Below are positions 34,005 through 47,322 of a DNA stretch of 64,000 nt, one piece after another (positions within the stretch are counted from its first letter, which is position 1; the number at the start of each line of letters is the position of its first letter). The notes beneath the pieces are model-generated. The model worked only from the letters and a program-made list of their open reading frames with translations, did not search any database and was not told the origin of the DNA. The stretch lies in contig NZ_MVHJ01000014.1 in the NCBI RefSeq assembly GCF_002086115.1, positions 62,001 to 126,000 on the forward strand, written 5' to 3'. Source of the stretch: Mycolicibacterium bacteremicum (GTDB taxonomy: Bacteria; Actinomycetota; Actinomycetes; Mycobacteriales; Mycobacteriaceae). The position numbers were made by a program, and so were the translations under genes.

Positions 34005-34480
34005 CGAAAGCACTCGACCTCACCGCGCCGGTGGACACCCTGGCCATGGAGTTCACCCGCGACTTCGATGCGCCGGTCGAGGCCCTGTACCGCGCGCATG
34101 CCGAACCCGAGCTGCTCGCGCAGTGGCTGGGTCCGCACGGGCTGGAGATGGAGATCAGTGAGTGGGAGTTCCGCAGCCACGGCGGGTACCGCTACTCGCA
34201 CCGCGACGCCGGCGGCACCTACGCGTTCAACGGCACCTTCCACACCGTGCGCGAGAACGAATTCATCCTGCAGACCTTCGAATTCGAGGGCGCACCCGAC
34301 ATGGTCAACATCGAGTACCTGTGGTTCGACGACCTCGGCGACGGTCGGTCGCGGCTGCGCGGCCGGTCGATCTGCCCGAACACCGAGGCCCGCGATGCCC
34401 TGTTGTCCTCGGGGATGGAGGGCGGGATGACCGAGGGTTACGACAAGCTCGACGCGGTGTTGCGCACGCTGCAGTCCTGA
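34001..34480 (+). CDS. SRPBCC / AHSA1-domain protein
   Basis: A 159-residue activator-of-Hsp90-like (AHSA1) SRPBCC protein: TLAMEFTRDFDAPVEALYRA, then EPELLAQWLGPHGLEMEISE, and a final amphipathic helix GGMTEGYDKLDAVLRTL. It is coupled to the ArsR gene, a very common pair in which the SRPBCC protein is thought to bind a small hydrophobic ligand. The ligand is not known. Confidence 0.87.
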   Translation: MTKALDLTAPVDTLAMEFTRDFDAPVEALYRAHAEPELLAQWLGPHGLEMEISEWEFRSHGGYRYSHRDAGGTYAFNGTFHTVRENEFILQTFEFEGAPDMVNIEYLWFDDLGDGRSRLRGRSICPNTEARDALLSSGMEGGMTEGYDKLDAVLRTLQS

Positions 34481-34498
34481 CATCGGGGCGACATGAGA

Positions 34499-34529
34499 AC
34501 GGCTGCCGACGAACATCGTCGACAGCCGT
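34499..34529. terminator. Bidirectional stem-loop between convergent genes
   Basis: ACGGCTGCCGACGA (34499-34512) pairs with TCGTCGACAGCCGT (34516-34529) over 14 positions with one mismatch and an ACA loop. It sits between the SRPBCC gene (ends 34480) and the convergent small membrane gene (ends 34545). No T-run follows, as is frequent for mycobacterial stem-loop terminators. Confidence 0.65.
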
Positions 34530-34544
34530 CTCGCGGGGCTGGAA

Positions 34545-34853
34545 TCAGCGCAGGATGCCGGACCGGCGACGGCCCAGCAGCGGGGTGCGGCGGCGGTCCA
34601 CCAGCGCGGCCACCAGGGCGACCCCGGCCGCCGCGACGAGAACCTGGACCAGCAGCTCCAGCCAATCGACGCCACCGGTGGCGGTCGGGACGCCGATCGC
34701 CCGCGCCAAAGCGGTGCCGATCAGCGCGGAGACGATGCCGACCAGGATGGTCAGCAACATCCCGATCTTCTGCTTACCCGGTAGGACCAGGCGGCCGAGC
34801 GCACCGACCACGATGCCGATGAGAATTGCGGTGAAGATTCCGGTGACGGTCAT
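34545..34853 (-). CDS. GlsB/YeaQ/YmgE-family small membrane protein
   Basis: A 102-residue protein with three membrane helices (about residues 4-22, 32-52 and 65-84) and the family motif GALGRLVLPGKQKIGMLLTI. The C-terminus is Arg-rich. Members are small stress-associated membrane proteins (transglycosylase-associated in older naming) without proven enzymatic activity. ATG 34853 has GGAGG at a suitable distance; ATG 34856 is too near to it. Confidence 0.8.
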   Translation of the reverse strand: MTVTGIFTAILIGIVVGALGRLVLPGKQKIGMLLTILVGIVSALIGTALARAIGVPTATGGVDWLELLVQVLVAAAGVALVAALVDRRRTPLLGRRRSGILR

Positions 34854-34959
34854 CATTCCTCCGTGTGGAGTGGGCTGTTCGGTTGTCGCAGAGATACCCT
34901 CGGCACACAGCCGATAAACGCCGGTGTCAATTCCGCGACCTGCTCGTAGGCTCGCTTGC

Positions 34960-35361
34960 ATGAAGACCCGTCTGCTCGACCTGGACACCTCCCGACGCCG
35001 GATCGTCGATCTCACCGGCGAGGTGGCGCAGTTCTGCGCCGGCAGGGGCGACGGCCTGTGCAATGTCTTCGTCCCGCACGCCACCGCCGGCGTGGCCGTC
35101 ATCGAAACCGGCGCCGGCTCCGACGACGACCTGATCGACACGCTGGAACGGCTGCTACCGCGCGACGACCGTTACCGCCATGCGCACGGCTCGCCGGGCC
35201 ACGGCGCCGACCATGTCCTCCCGGGACTGGTGTCGCCATCGGTGACGGTGCCGGTGGGCGACGGCACACCGCTGTTGGGCACCTGGCAGAGCATCGTGCT
35301 GGTGGACCTGAACAGGGACAACCCGCAGCGTTCGGTGCGGCTGAGCTTCGTGTCGGGCTGA
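34960..35361 (+). CDS. YjbQ/UPF0047 family protein
   Basis: A 133-residue UPF0047 protein. Conserved parts are NVFVPHATAGVAVIETG, HAHGSPGHGADHVLPGLVSP and LLGTWQSIVLVDLNRDNPQR; the His residues form the presumed metal or phosphate site. Some members have weak thiamine-phosphate synthase activity in vitro, but the physiological role is unknown. It is monocistronic or the first gene before alaS, 75 bases away. Confidence 0.83.
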   Translation: MKTRLLDLDTSRRRIVDLTGEVAQFCAGRGDGLCNVFVPHATAGVAVIETGAGSDDDLIDTLERLLPRDDRYRHAHGSPGHGADHVLPGLVSPSVTVPVGDGTPLLGTWQSIVLVDLNRDNPQRSVRLSFVSG

Positions 35362-35436
35362 AGATTCCGACCGGTAACCAAACGGTACTGTGGTGCGGTC
35401 GTTGTATTCGCAGGTTGGACCAAAGGACAGCAGCAC

Positions 35437-38124
35437 GTGCAGACACACGAGATCAGGAAACGCTTCCTCGATCACTTCGTGAAAGCGGGACATACCGAGG
35501 TGCCCAGCGCCTCGGTGATCCTCGACGATCCGAACCTGCTGTTCGTCAACGCCGGCATGGTGCAGTTCGTGCCCTTCTTCCTGGGCGCCCGCACCCCGCC
35601 GTACGAGCGCGCCACCAGCGTGCAGAAGTGCATCCGCACCCCGGACATCGAAGAAGTCGGTATCACCACCCGGCACAACACCTTCTTCCAGATGGCGGGC
35701 AACTTCAGCTTCGGCGACTACTTCAAGAAGGGCGCCATCGAGCTGGCCTGGACGCTGCTGACCAACCCGGTCTCCGAGGGCGGTTACGGCTTCGATCCGG
35801 AGCGGCTGTGGGCGACGGTCTACCTCGACGACGACGAGGCCATCGAACTCTGGCAGGAGGTCGCCGGTCTGCCGCTGGAGCGCATCCAGCGTCGCGGCAT
35901 GGCCGACAACTACTGGTCGATGGGCATCCCCGGGCCCTGCGGCCCGTGCTCGGAGATCTACTACGACCGCGGACCCGAGTACGGCATCGACGGCGGGCCG
36001 GAGGCCAACGAGGACCGCTACATCGAGATCTGGAATCTCGTCTTCATGCAGAACGAGCGCGGTGAGGGCACCAGCAAGGACGACTTCGAGATCCTGGGGC
36101 CGTTGCCGCGCAAGAACATCGATACCGGCATGGGTGTCGAACGCATCGCCTGCCTGCTGCAGGGCGTGGACAACGTCTACGAGACCGACCTGGTGCGCCC
36201 GGTGATCGACACGGTGGCGCGGTACGCGCCCCGCGGTTACGGCCAGGGTAATCACACCGACGACGTCCGCTACCGCATCATCGGTGACCACAGCCGCACC
36301 GCGGCCATCATCATCGGCGACGGTGTCAGCCCCGGCAACGAGGGCCGCGGTTACGTGCTGCGCCGGCTGCTGCGCCGGATCATCCGCGCGGCCAAGCTGC
36401 TCGGTGTCGAGCAGCCCATCATGAGCGAGCTGATGGTCACCGTGCGCGACGAGATGGGCCCGTCCTATCCCGAACTGGTCACCGACTTCGACCGCATCCA
36501 CCGCATCGCGGTCGCCGAGGAGACCGCGTTCAACCGCACCCTGGCGTCGGGGTCGAAGCTCTTCGAGGACGCGGCGCAGGCCACCCGGTCCGCCGGCGCC
36601 ACGGTGGTGTCCGGGTCGGATGCGTTCACCTTGCACGACACCTACGGATTCCCGATCGAGCTGACCCTGGAGATGGCCGCCGAGGCCGGCCTGTCCGTCG
36701 ACGAGGAGGGATTCCGCGGCCTGATGGCCGAGCAGCGTCGCCGCGCCAAGGCCGACGCCGCCGCCCGCAAGCAGGCCCACACCGACCTGTCGGCCTACCG
36801 GGACCTGGTCGACGGCGGGCCCACCGAGTTCACCGGCTTCGACGAATTGTCCACCGAGGCACGTATTCTCGGTATCTTCGTCGATGGCGCGCGGGTCCCC
36901 GTCGTCAGTCACGGTGGCGCGGACGGCACCGTCGAACTGATCCTGGACCGCACCCCCTTCTACGCCGAGTCCGGTGGTCAGATCGCCGACGAGGGCACCA
37001 TCACCGGCACCGGATCCTCGGCGACGGCCAAGGCCACCGTCACCGATGTGCAGAAGATCGCCAAGACCCTGTGGGCGCACCGGGTCCGGGTCGAATCCGG
37101 CGAGTTCGTCGAGGGCGACACCGTCACCGCCGAGGTCGATCCGTCCTGGCGGCACGGCGCCACCCAGGGCCACTCCGGAACGCACATGGTGCATGCGGCG
37201 CTGCGAGAGGTGTTGGGGCCCAACGCCGTGCAGGCCGGCTCGCTGAACCGGCCCGGTTACCTGCGCTTCGACTTCAACTGGCAGGGGTCGCTGTCGGAGG
37301 ATCAGCGCACCCAGATCGAAGAGGTCGCCAACGAGGCGGTGCAGGCCGACTACGCCGTCAACACCTTCAACACCGGACTCGACCAGGCCAAGGCGATGGG
37401 CGCGATGGCGCTGTTCGGCGAGAACTACCCCGACGAGGTGCGGGTGGTCGAGATCGGCGGCCCGTTCTCCCTGGAACTGTGCGGCGGCACGCACGTCGGC
37501 AGTTCGGCCCAGATCGGGCCGGTGACCCTGTTGGGCGAATCCTCGGTGGGTTCCGGCGTGCGCCGCGTCGAGGCCTACGTCGGGCTGGAATCGTTCCGGC
37601 ACCTCTCCAAGGAACGCGCACTGATGGCGGGGCTGGCGTCCTCGCTGAAGGTGCCTTCGGAGGAGGTTCCGGCCCGGGTGGCCAACCTCGTCGAGAGACT
37701 CCGCGCCGCCGAGAAGGAACTCGACAAGGTGCGACTTGCCAACGCCCGTGCCGCTGCGGCAAATGCCGCCGCCGGTGCCGAGGTGGTCGGTAAAGTCCGT
37801 CTGGTGGCACAGCGGATGGCCGGTGGAGTCTCGGCCGCAGACCTGCGCAGTCTGGTCGGCGACATCAAGGGCAAGCTCGGCTCCGAGCCCGGCGTCGTCG
37901 CCCTGATCGCCGAGGGGGAGGGTGACAGCGTGCCGTTCGTGGTCGCGGTCAACGCTGGCGCGCAGGACCTGGGACTCAACGCGGGTGATCTGGTCAAGGT
38001 GCTGGGCGGTCCGGTCAACGGCCGCGGGGGTGGAAAGGCCGATCTGGCCCAGGGTTCCGGTAAGGGGGCGGCGGGTATCGACGCGGCGTTGGCCGCGCTA
38101 CACGCAGAGATCTCCCGGAGCTAG
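35437..38124 (+). CDS. alaS: Alanyl-tRNA synthetase
   Basis: An 895-residue class II synthetase. The N-terminal catalytic domain begins [20 protein letters not shown]; the editing domain carries [11 protein letters not shown] and [13 protein letters not shown], whose His and Cys residues bind zinc and clear mischarged Ser/Gly; the C-terminal DHHA1/C-Ala domain ends [20 protein letters not shown]. Full length. GTG 35437 follows AAAGGACAGC. It heads the run alaS-ruvX-mltG-aroE, the same order as in other mycobacteria. Confidence 0.97.
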   Translation: MQTHEIRKRFLDHFVKAGHTEVPSASVILDDPNLLFVNAGMVQFVPFFLGARTPPYERATSVQKCIRTPDIEEVGITTRHNTFFQMAGNFSFGDYFKKGAIELAWTLLTNPVSEGGYGFDPERLWATVYLDDDEAIELWQEVAGLPLERIQRRGMADNYWSMGIPGPCGPCSEIYYDRGPEYGIDGGPEANEDRYIEIWNLVFMQNERGEGTSKDDFEILGPLPRKNIDTGMGVERIACLLQGVDNVYETDLVRPVIDTVARYAPRGYGQGNHTDDVRYRIIGDHSRTAAIIIGDGVSPGNEGRGYVLRRLLRRIIRAAKLLGVEQPIMSELMVTVRDEMGPSYPELVTDFDRIHRIAVAEETAFNRTLASGSKLFEDAAQATRSAGATVVSGSDAFTLHDTYGFPIELTLEMAAEAGLSVDEEGFRGLMAEQRRRAKADAAARKQAHTDLSAYRDLVDGGPTEFTGFDELSTEARILGIFVDGARVPVVSHGGADGTVELILDRTPFYAESGGQIADEGTITGTGSSATAKATVTDVQKIAKTLWAHRVRVESGEFVEGDTVTAEVDPSWRHGATQGHSGTHMVHAALREVLGPNAVQAGSLNRPGYLRFDFNWQGSLSEDQRTQIEEVANEAVQADYAVNTFNTGLDQAKAMGAMALFGENYPDEVRVVEIGGPFSLELCGGTHVGSSAQIGPVTLLGESSVGSGVRRVEAYVGLESFRHLSKERALMAGLASSLKVPSEEVPARVANLVERLRAAEKELDKVRLANARAAAANAAAGAEVVGKVRLVAQRMAGGVSAADLRSLVGDIKGKLGSEPGVVALIAEGEGDSVPFVVAVNAGAQDLGLNAGDLVKVLGGPVNGRGGGKADLAQGSGKGAAGIDAALAALHAEISRS

Positions 38125-38127
38125 CCG

Positions 38128-38622
38128 GTGCCACTGGACGTAGACCGCAGCCCGGACCGGCCCGGCCCCGACGACCCGGGGCGGGGCCGACGGCTGGGCG
38201 TCGACGTCGGCACCGTGCGCATCGGCGTGGCCGCCAGCGACCCCGACGGGATCCTGGCCACCCCGCTGGAGACCGTGAAACGGGAACGCACCGGGCGGCA
38301 CCTGCGGCGGCTGGCGACGCTGGTCGAGGACCACGGCGCGGTGGAGGTGATCGTCGGCCTGCCGCGCACACTGGCCGACCGCTCGGGCTCCTCGGCACAG
38401 GACGCTGTCGAGGTGGCCGACAAGCTGGCCGAGCTGATCGCGCCGGTGCCGGTGCGGTTGGCCGACGAACGACTGACCACGGTGAGTGCACAACGGGCGC
38501 TGCGGGATGCCGGAGTACGCGCTAAGAACCAGCGGGCCATGGTCGATCAGGTTGCGGCAGTGGGAATTCTGCAGACCTGGTTGGACCAGCGCCGGTCCGC
38601 ATTAAGGGTGACCGATGAGTGA
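38128..38622 (+). CDS. ruvX: Holliday junction resolvase-like protein RuvX (YqgF)
   Basis: A 164-residue RNase H-fold protein. The core is [40 protein letters not shown] and [16 protein letters not shown], including the acidic residues of the YqgF active site. It has a ~22-residue Asp/Pro-rich N-terminal extension before the first strand, common in actinobacteria. The role is in pre-16S rRNA processing and/or Holliday junction resolution. GTG 38128 is 3 bases after alaS, and the 3' end overlaps mltG by 8 bases. Confidence 0.93.
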   Translation: MPLDVDRSPDRPGPDDPGRGRRLGVDVGTVRIGVAASDPDGILATPLETVKRERTGRHLRRLATLVEDHGAVEVIVGLPRTLADRSGSSAQDAVEVADKLAELIAPVPVRLADERLTTVSAQRALRDAGVRAKNQRAMVDQVAAVGILQTWLDQRRSALRVTDE

Positions 38623-39871
38623 CCAGTGGGACTCGGAGTGGAGTACCGATCGCCATGAGCCGATCGCCGTGGGGCCCCCGCGGCGACGGATGAACCGGGC
38701 CGACCGGGCGCGCGCCCGGCGGATGGCCCGGCGCCGCCGGCTCTACACCGGACTGGCGGTGGCCACCCTGGTCATCGTCGTGGTCGGTGCCGTCTTCGTC
38801 GGCTCCCGGCTGTGGCACAACATGTTCGGGTCGAGTGAGGACTTCGCCGGCGACGGTGTCGACGATGTCGTCATCGAGGTCCACACCGGAGACACCACCA
38901 CCGCGATCGGGCAGACCCTGCAGCAGCAGAACGTGGTGTCCTCGTCGAAGGTGTTCGTCGACGCCGCCGCCACCAATCCGGCCATCGCCGCGATCCAGCC
39001 CGGCTTCTACAAGGTGCGCACCGAGATCCCGGCGGCCAGCGCAGTCGAACGCCTGGCCGACCCGGCCAACCGGGTGGGCCAACTCGTCATCCCGGAGGGC
39101 CGCCAGCTCGATGACGTCGCCGATGTCAAGACCAATGCGGTGACCGAGGGCATCCTGACGCTGATCTCCAACGCCTCCTGCGTCGACCTCAACGGCAACC
39201 GCGAATGCGTGTCCGCCGACGACCTCAAGCAGGCCGCCGGCACCGCCGATCCCAGCGCACTCGCCGTACCGGCTTGGGCCGCACCGGGATTGGATGCGAT
39301 GGGCGACGACCACCGCCGCCTCGAGGGGCTGATCGCCGCGGGCAGCTGGAATGTCGACCCGTCCGGCACCCCGCAGGACATCCTGGCCGGCCTGATCGGT
39401 GCCAGCACCGCGATGTACGAGGCCAACGGTCTGCTCGACGCGGCCACCGCGGCGAACATCACCCCCTACGAGGTGCTGGTGGTCGCGTCGCTGGTGCAAC
39501 GCGAGTCCAAGCCGCAGGACTTCTCCAAGGTCGCCCGGGTGATCTACAACCGGCTCGCCGAGAACCGCAAGCTCGAGTTCGACTCGACGGTCAACTACTC
39601 GCTGGACCGCACCGAGGTGGCCACCACCGATGCCGACCGCGCCCGGGTCACACCGTGGAACACCTATGCCTCGCTCGGGCTGCCCAAGACGCCGATCTGT
39701 TCACCGGGTGCTCCGGCGGTGGTCGCCGCGGAGAACCCGGCGATCGGGGACTGGCTGTACTTCGTGACGATCGACCTGCAGGGCACCACGAACTTCACCC
39801 GCGATTACGAGGAGCACCTGGCCAACATCGAGCTGGCCCGCGCCAACGGAGTCCTCGACAGTGCCCGATAG
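38615..39871 (+). CDS. mltG: Endolytic transglycosylase MltG
   Basis: A 418-residue membrane-anchored YceG-like protein. A basic cytoplasmic N-terminus ([14 protein letters not shown]) precedes one membrane segment (about residues 48-68); the LysM-like subdomain follows, then the catalytic domain with Glu297 in [20 protein letters not shown] and the downstream [12 protein letters not shown] motif. It cleaves nascent peptidoglycan glycan strands at the outer membrane face and so ends chain growth. It overlaps ruvX by 8 and aroE by 11 bases, implying coupled translation. Confidence 0.95.
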   Translation: MSDQWDSEWSTDRHEPIAVGPPRRRMNRADRARARRMARRRRLYTGLAVATLVIVVVGAVFVGSRLWHNMFGSSEDFAGDGVDDVVIEVHTGDTTTAIGQTLQQQNVVSSSKVFVDAAATNPAIAAIQPGFYKVRTEIPAASAVERLADPANRVGQLVIPEGRQLDDVADVKTNAVTEGILTLISNASCVDLNGNRECVSADDLKQAAGTADPSALAVPAWAAPGLDAMGDDHRRLEGLIAAGSWNVDPSGTPQDILAGLIGASTAMYEANGLLDAATAANITPYEVLVVASLVQRESKPQDFSKVARVIYNRLAENRKLEFDSTVNYSLDRTEVATTDADRARVTPWNTYASLGLPKTPICSPGAPAVVAAENPAIGDWLYFVTIDLQGTTNFTRDYEEHLANIELARANGVLDSAR

Positions 39872-40667
39872 GCGGCCTGACAGGCGCGCCGCCGTCCTGG
39901 GTTCACCCATCTCGCACTCCCGGTCACCCGATGTGCACCTGGCCGCCTACCGTGCACTCGGGCTCACCGCGTGGACCTACGACCGCATCGAGTGCACGGC
40001 CGAACAACTGCCCGGGCTGGTCGCCGGGCTGGGGCCGGAATGGGTCGGCCTGTCGGTCACCAAACCGGGCAAGTTCGCCGCGTTGGAGGTGGCCGCCGAA
40101 CGGACCGACCGCGCCGGGCTCGTCGGCTCGGCGAACACCCTGGTGCGCACCGACTCCGGGTGGCGGGCCGACAACACCGATATCGACGGCGTCATCGGCG
40201 CACTGGCCCCGCACGTCGACGCACCCCGGCGAGCCGCCGTGCTGGGTTCCGGCGGCACCGCGCCGGCGGCCGTCGCCGGCCTGGTCGCCCTCGGCGTGCA
40301 GCACATCTCGGTGATGGCCCGCGACCAAGCCAAGGCGCAGTCACTACTGGGCGTCGGCCGCGCGCTGGGCGCCGAGATCGACTGGGTCCCGCTCGGCACC
40401 CCGGTGCCCGGACTGGACATCGCCGTCAGCACGCTGCCCGCAGATGTCGCCGTGCACCACGGCGAGGCCATCGCGACCGTGCCCGTGCTGCTCGACGCGA
40501 TCTACGATCCGTGGCCCACCCCGCTGGCGGCGGCCATCGGCGCGGCCGGCGGCCGGGTCGTGAGCGGGCTGCAGATGCTGCTGCACCAGGCCGTCGCCCA
40601 GGTCGAGCAGTTCACCGGCATGACCGCCCCGCAAGAGGTGATGAGAGCGGCCCTGCAGGAGCCCTAG
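39861..40667 (+). CDS. aroE: Shikimate dehydrogenase
   Basis: A 268-residue shikimate dehydrogenase of the aromatic amino acid pathway (3-dehydroshikimate to shikimate with NADPH). The N-terminal substrate domain contains LGSPISHSRSPDVHLAAYRA and the catalytic Lys in GLSVTKPGKFAALE, and the Asp is in DNTDIDGVIGAL. The nucleotide fold has AAVLGSGGTAPAAVAGLVAL. GTG 39861 lies inside the mltG 3' end. Confidence 0.95.
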   Translation: MPDRRPDRRAAVLGSPISHSRSPDVHLAAYRALGLTAWTYDRIECTAEQLPGLVAGLGPEWVGLSVTKPGKFAALEVAAERTDRAGLVGSANTLVRTDSGWRADNTDIDGVIGALAPHVDAPRRAAVLGSGGTAPAAVAGLVALGVQHISVMARDQAKAQSLLGVGRALGAEIDWVPLGTPVPGLDIAVSTLPADVAVHHGEAIATVPVLLDAIYDPWPTPLAAAIGAAGGRVVSGLQMLLHQAVAQVEQFTGMTAPQEVMRAALQEP

Positions 40668-40676
40668 CCTCGTTGC

Positions 40677-41102
40677 ATGGGGGTGGTGGCCGTCGCGCTG
40701 TGGCTGGCCGCCTTGAGCATCCACGACCTACGCACGCGCCGGCTCCCCAATGCGCTGACATTGCCCGGTGCGTTGGCCGTGCTGTGCTGGGCGGCGTGGT
40801 CGGGCCACGGCTGGTCGGCGCTCGCCGGTGCCGCGGCGCTGTTCGGCCTGCACCTGCTCGTCCATCTGATCGCGCCCGCCGACCTGGGCGCCGGCGATGT
40901 CAAGCTGGCACTGGGGCTCGGCGCGCTGACCGGTGCGTACGGGGTCGACGTCTGGACGCTGGCGGCGCTGGGCGCGCCGCTGCTCACCGCGGTGTGGGCG
41001 GTGACGGCCCGGCTGTTCGGGCGGACCGGTGCAGTGCCGCACGGGCCGTCGATGTGTGTGAGCACGGCCGCTGCGCTCGCCCTCGCCCGGTTCGGGTCCT
41101 AG
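40677..41102 (+). CDS. Prepilin peptidase (A24 family), short form
   Basis: A 141-residue membrane protein (Rv2551c-like) containing only the peptidase half of type IV leader peptidases. The two catalytic aspartates are visible in [20 protein letters not shown] and in [20 protein letters not shown] (GxGD motif), with [11 protein letters not shown] at the end. Four or five membrane helices are predicted. It lacks the N-methylation domain. It could process pseudopilins of a Tad/Flp system encoded elsewhere. It follows aroE by 9 bases. Confidence 0.88.
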   Translation: MGVVAVALWLAALSIHDLRTRRLPNALTLPGALAVLCWAAWSGHGWSALAGAAALFGLHLLVHLIAPADLGAGDVKLALGLGALTGAYGVDVWTLAALGAPLLTAVWAVTARLFGRTGAVPHGPSMCVSTAAALALARFGS

Positions 41103-41113
41103 GTTCGGACGAT

Positions 41114-41620
41114 ATGCCCGTGCGCACCGCCACCGCCCAGGACCTGCCGGCGATCGCCGACATCTACGCCCACTACGTCCGGCACAGCGTCGCCACGTTC
41201 GAGACCGACCCGCCCGACCCCGCCGAATGGGCCCGCCGGTTCACCGCGATCGTCGATGCCGGACTGCCGTTCGTCGTCACCGAACGCTCCGGTGTGGTGG
41301 CCGGATACGCCTACTGCGCCCCGTGGAAGACGCGGCCCGCCTACCGGAGCACCGTCGAGGACTCGGTGTACGTCGCGCCGTCGGCGGTCGGCACCGGCTG
41401 CGGTGCCGAACTACTGACCGCCCTGCTGGACCGGTGCACCGCCACAGGTCTGCGCGAAGTGATCGCGGTGATCGCCGATTCTGGGGATGCGGCATCGGTC
41501 CACCTGCACCGCCGGCACGGTTTCCGGGACGCCGGCCGGCTGACGCAGGTCGGTCACAAACACGGTCGCTGGATCGACACCGTGCTGCTGCAGTGGAGCG
41601 CGCCCCGCCCGGCCTGCTGA
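41114..41620 (+). CDS. GNAT N-acetyltransferase, phosphinothricin acetyltransferase-like
   Basis: A 168-residue GNAT protein close to the Pat/Bar group: [40 protein letters not shown] and [20 protein letters not shown] (acetyl-CoA loop), then [20 protein letters not shown]. Such enzymes acetylate methionine sulfoximine, phosphinothricin or related amines. It sits between the prepilin peptidase and aroC and seems to be a later insertion in the conserved aro order. Confidence 0.85.
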   Translation: MPVRTATAQDLPAIADIYAHYVRHSVATFETDPPDPAEWARRFTAIVDAGLPFVVTERSGVVAGYAYCAPWKTRPAYRSTVEDSVYVAPSAVGTGCGAELLTALLDRCTATGLREVIAVIADSGDAASVHLHRRHGFRDAGRLTQVGHKHGRWIDTVLLQWSAPRPAC

Positions 41621-41661
41621 CGGATTCGGTTGTCCCGACGGCGCATGAAAGAATGTCCAAC

Positions 41662-42897
41662 GTGTTGCGATGGACTACCGCAGGTGAATCCCATGGTCGC
41701 GCGCTGGTCGCGATGCTCGAAGGGATGGTCGCCGGGCTGTCGGTGACCTCTGAGGACATCGCCGCCCAGCTGCAGCGGCGCCGGCTCGGTTACGGCCGCG
41801 GCGCGCGGATGAAATTCGAGAAGGACCAGGTCACGGTGTTGGCCGGGGTGCGGCACGGGGTGACCCTCGGCGGGCCCATCGCCGTTGAGATCGGCAACAC
41901 CGAATGGCCCAAGTGGGAGACCGTGATGGCCTCCGACCCGGTGCCCGCCGAACAGCTCGACAGCGATGCCGCGCGCAACGCCCCGCTGACCCGGCCGCGT
42001 CCCGGCCACGCCGACTACGCGGGCATGCTCAAGTACGGTTTCGACGACGCCCGGCCGGTGCTGGAGCGGGCCAGTGCCCGCGAGACCGCCGCGCGGGTGG
42101 CTGCGGGCACCATCGCCCGGGCCTTCCTGCAGCAGGCGCTCGGCGTCGAGGTCGTCTCGCACGTCATCTCCATCGGCGCCTCCAAGCCCTACGACGGTCC
42201 GCCGCCGCAGCCCCAGGATCTGGCGGCCATCGACGACAGCCCGGTCCGCGCGTTCGACAAGGACGCCGAGGAGGCCATGATCGCCGAGATCGAGGCCGCC
42301 AAGAAGGACGGTGACACCCTCGGCGGCGTCGTCGAGGTGGTCGTCAGCGGACTGCCGGTGGGGCTGGGCTCGTTCACCAGCGGCGACAACCGCCTCGACA
42401 GCCAGCTGGCCGCCGCCGTGATGGGTATCCAGGCCATCAAGGGCGTCGAGATCGGCGACGGTTTCGAGACCGCACGGCGCCGCGGCAGCGTCGCCCACGA
42501 CGAGATCTACCCCGGTCCCGACGGCATCATCCGGTCCACCAACCGGGCCGGCGGCCTGGAGGGCGGCATGACCAACGGACAACCGCTGCGGGTGCGGGCC
42601 GCGATGAAGCCCATTTCCACGGTGCCGCGGGCGCTGGCGACCGTCGATATGGCCACCGGTGAAGAGGCCGTCGCGATCCATCAGCGCTCCGATGTCTGCG
42701 CCGTGCCGGCCGCCGGGGTGGTCGTCGAGACCATGGTCGCCCTCGTGCTGGCCCGCGCCGCCCTGGCGAAGTTCGGCGGCGACTCGCTGGCCGAGACCCA
42801 GGCAAATGTGCAGAGCTACCTGGCGGCCGTCGCAGCGCGGTCCGGCGGGCTGGAGCGTGGCGACTCGGGAAACGACTCCGCTGTACAGGCGGGATAG
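41662..42897 (+). CDS. aroC: Chorismate synthase
   Basis: A 411-residue FMN-dependent chorismate synthase (5-enolpyruvylshikimate 3-phosphate to chorismate). Signatures are [40 protein letters not shown] and [13 protein letters not shown], with [20 protein letters not shown] nearer the end. GTG 41662 gives the usual MLRW start; ATG 41653 would add three residues. It ends 2 bases before aroK, and aroC-aroK-aroB are one operon. Confidence 0.96.
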   Translation: MLRWTTAGESHGRALVAMLEGMVAGLSVTSEDIAAQLQRRRLGYGRGARMKFEKDQVTVLAGVRHGVTLGGPIAVEIGNTEWPKWETVMASDPVPAEQLDSDAARNAPLTRPRPGHADYAGMLKYGFDDARPVLERASARETAARVAAGTIARAFLQQALGVEVVSHVISIGASKPYDGPPPQPQDLAAIDDSPVRAFDKDAEEAMIAEIEAAKKDGDTLGGVVEVVVSGLPVGLGSFTSGDNRLDSQLAAAVMGIQAIKGVEIGDGFETARRRGSVAHDEIYPGPDGIIRSTNRAGGLEGGMTNGQPLRVRAAMKPISTVPRALATVDMATGEEAVAIHQRSDVCAVPAAGVVVETMVALVLARAALAKFGGDSLAETQANVQSYLAAVAARSGGLERGDSGNDSAVQAG

Positions 42898-42899
42898 TC

Positions 42900-45122
<2,223 letters not shown>

Positions 45123-45155
45123 GAGGGGACAGCCTAGCGAGTAGCGTCATCGACC

Positions 45156-46250
45156 GTGACGATTTCTCAGCGCCGCGACCGGTTGCGGCACCGGTTGGTT
45201 GCCGCGGACCTGGACGCCATGCTGGTAACCGACCTGGTCAACGTGCGTTATCTGTCCGGATTCACCGGCTCGAATGCGGCGTTGCTGGTGCGCGCCGACC
45301 AGGACACGCCGGTGTTGGCAACCGACGGCCGGTATGTAACGCAGGCCGCGGCGCAGGCACCGGACGCCGAACTCGTCATCGAACGGGCGGTGGGCCCCAG
45401 TCTGGCCGGGCGGGCGGCCGCCGGCGGGGTGCGCCGGCTCGGCTTCGAGAGTCATGTGGTGACCGTCGACGGCTTCAGTGTCCTGGAGCGGGCCGGGACG
45501 GGCCTGGAGTTCGTCCGCGCCGCCGGGATGGTGGAGCGACTGCGCGAGGTCAAGGACGTCGGCGAGATCGCGATCCTGCGGTTGGCGTGCGAGGCGGCCG
45601 ACGCGGCGCTGCACGATCTGGTGGCCCGCGGTGGGCTGCGGCCCGGCCGTACCGAGAAGGAGGTCGGCCGCGAGTTGGAGTCGCTGATGCTCGATCACGG
45701 CGCCGACGGGGTGTCGTTCGAGACCATCGTGGCCACCGGATCGAATTCGGCGATTCCCCACCACCGGCCCACCGACGCGGTGCTGACCGCCGGTGACTTC
45801 GTCAAGATCGATTTCGGGGCATTGGTGGCGGGCTACCACTCGGACATGACGCGCACGTTCGTGCTGGGCAGCGCGGCGGACTGGCAGCGCGACCTCTACG
45901 AGCTGGTGGCGTCCGCCCAGGCCGCCGGTCGGGCCGCGGTGTCGCCCGGTGCCGACCTGCCGGGTGTCGATGCCGCCGCACGCCAGGTGATCGCCGCTGC
46001 GGGCTACGCCGGGAACTTCGGGCACGGGCTCGGGCACGGTGTCGGACTGCAGATACACGAAGCGCCGGGAATCAGCGCGTCGGCCGTCGGTACACTGCTT
46101 GCTGGCGCTGCGGTCACCGTGGAGCCCGGCGTCTATCTGCCCGGCCGGGGCGGTGTCCGAATCGAGGACACCCTGGTCGTCGGCAGCGAGGACGCACCCG
46201 AACCCGAGTTGCTCACCCGGTTCCCCAAGGAACTGGCCGTCATCACCTGA
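45156..46250 (+). CDS. pepQ: Xaa-Pro aminopeptidase / dipeptidase (M24B)
   Basis: A 364-residue creatinase-fold metallopeptidase. The five metal ligands are seen in [20 protein letters not shown] (two Asp), [16 protein letters not shown] (His), [11 protein letters not shown] (Glu) and [10 protein letters not shown] (Glu). It removes N-terminal residues preceding proline or splits Xaa-Pro dipeptides. GTG 45156 is 33 bases from the divergent membrane gene. It is the first gene of the pepQ-efp-nusB unit. Confidence 0.93.
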   Translation: MTISQRRDRLRHRLVAADLDAMLVTDLVNVRYLSGFTGSNAALLVRADQDTPVLATDGRYVTQAAAQAPDAELVIERAVGPSLAGRAAAGGVRRLGFESHVVTVDGFSVLERAGTGLEFVRAAGMVERLREVKDVGEIAILRLACEAADAALHDLVARGGLRPGRTEKEVGRELESLMLDHGADGVSFETIVATGSNSAIPHHRPTDAVLTAGDFVKIDFGALVAGYHSDMTRTFVLGSAADWQRDLYELVASAQAAGRAAVSPGADLPGVDAAARQVIAAAGYAGNFGHGLGHGVGLQIHEAPGISASAVGTLLAGAAVTVEPGVYLPGRGGVRIEDTLVVGSEDAPEPELLTRFPKELAVIT

Positions 46251-46269
46251 TCTAGGAGCTGTACACACC

Positions 46270-46833
46270 GTGGCATCAACCGCCGACTTCAAGAATGGTC
46301 TCGTTCTGCAAATCGAGGGCCAGCTCTGGCAGATCACCGAATTCCAGCACGTCAAGCCCGGTAAGGGACCGGCCTTCGTGCGCACCAAGCTGAAGAACAT
46401 CCTGTCGGGCAAGGTCGTCGACAAGACGTTCAACGCCGGTGTGAAGGTGGAGACCGCCACCGTGGACCGTCGTGACGCCACCTACCTGTACCGCGACGGA
46501 AGCGATTTCGTCTTCATGGATTCCGAGGACTACGAGCAGAACCCGCTCTCGGAGGCGCTGGTCGGTCGGCTGGCCGACTTCCTGCTCGAGGGCATGGCCG
46601 TGCAGATCGCCTTCCACGAGGGTTCCCCGCTGTACCTGGAGCTCCCGGTCACCGTGGAACTCGTCGTCACCCACACCGAGCCCGGCCTGCAGGGTGACCG
46701 CTCCAATGCCGGCACCAAGCCGGCCACCGTGGAGACCGGTGCCGAGCTGCAGGTGCCGCTGTTCATCAACACCGGCGACAAGCTGAAGGTCGACTCGCGC
46801 GACGGTTCGTACCTGGGCCGCGTCAACGCCTGA
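46270..46833 (+). CDS. efp: Elongation factor P
   Basis: A 187-residue EF-P that relieves ribosome stalling at polyproline. The KOW-like domain I carries the tip loop [18 protein letters not shown] with Lys32, and domain III ends [10 protein letters not shown]. Two OB domains follow with YMD-like [12 protein letters not shown] 46270 follows CTAGGAGCTG. The Pro-rich DUF222 linkers and FadE/ABC proteins in the neighbourhood contain short proline runs, its usual substrates. Confidence 0.96.
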   Translation: MASTADFKNGLVLQIEGQLWQITEFQHVKPGKGPAFVRTKLKNILSGKVVDKTFNAGVKVETATVDRRDATYLYRDGSDFVFMDSEDYEQNPLSEALVGRLADFLLEGMAVQIAFHEGSPLYLELPVTVELVVTHTEPGLQGDRSNAGTKPATVETGAELQVPLFINTGDKLKVDSRDGSYLGRVNA

Positions 46834-46838
46834 GCGTG

Positions 46839-47318
46839 ATGTCTGACCGTAAGGGCGACAAGGGTCGTCACCAGGCTCGCAAGCGCGCCGTCGACCTGCT
46901 CTTCGAAGCCGAGGCGCGGGGCATCACCGCGGCGGAGGCCGCCGACAAGCGCAACGCGCTCTCGCACACCCAGTCCGACATCGCCGCGCTGAATCCGTAC
47001 ACCGTCTCGGTGACGCGCGGTGTCACCGAGCATGCCGCGCACGTCGACGATCTGATCTCGTCGCATCTGCAGGGGTGGACGCTGGACCGGCTGCCGGCCG
47101 TGGACCGGGCCATCCTGCGGGTTGCGGTATGGGAGCTGCTGCACGCCGAGGACGTCCCGGAGCCGGTTGCCGTCGACGAGGCGGTCGAACTGGCCAAGGA
47201 ACTGTCCACCGATGACTCGCCCGGGTTCGTCAACGGCGTGCTGGGCCAGGTCATGCTGGTGACCCCGCAGATCCGGGCCGCCGCGGCGGCGCTGCGTCCG
47301 TCGGACGGCACGGAGTAG
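46839..47318 (+). CDS. nusB: Transcription antitermination protein NusB
   Basis: A 159-residue NusB, all-helical, binding boxA RNA with NusE/S10 for rRNA antitermination. The RNA-binding N-terminus is [20 protein letters not shown], the core includes [20 protein letters not shown] and the end [29 protein letters not shown] 46839 is preferred; GTG 46836 directly before it is also possible. It follows efp by 5 bases. Confidence 0.95.
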   Translation: MSDRKGDKGRHQARKRAVDLLFEAEARGITAAEAADKRNALSHTQSDIAALNPYTVSVTRGVTEHAAHVDDLISSHLQGWTLDRLPAVDRAILRVAVWELLHAEDVPEPVAVDEAVELAKELSTDDSPGFVNGVLGQVMLVTPQIRAAAAALRPSDGTE

Positions 47319-47322
47319 GACC

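Noticed and set aside
41114-41620. GNAT gene as a marker of a transferred resistance island
   Set aside because: There are no repeats, integrase or change in base composition around it; it looks like an ordinary single-gene insertion.
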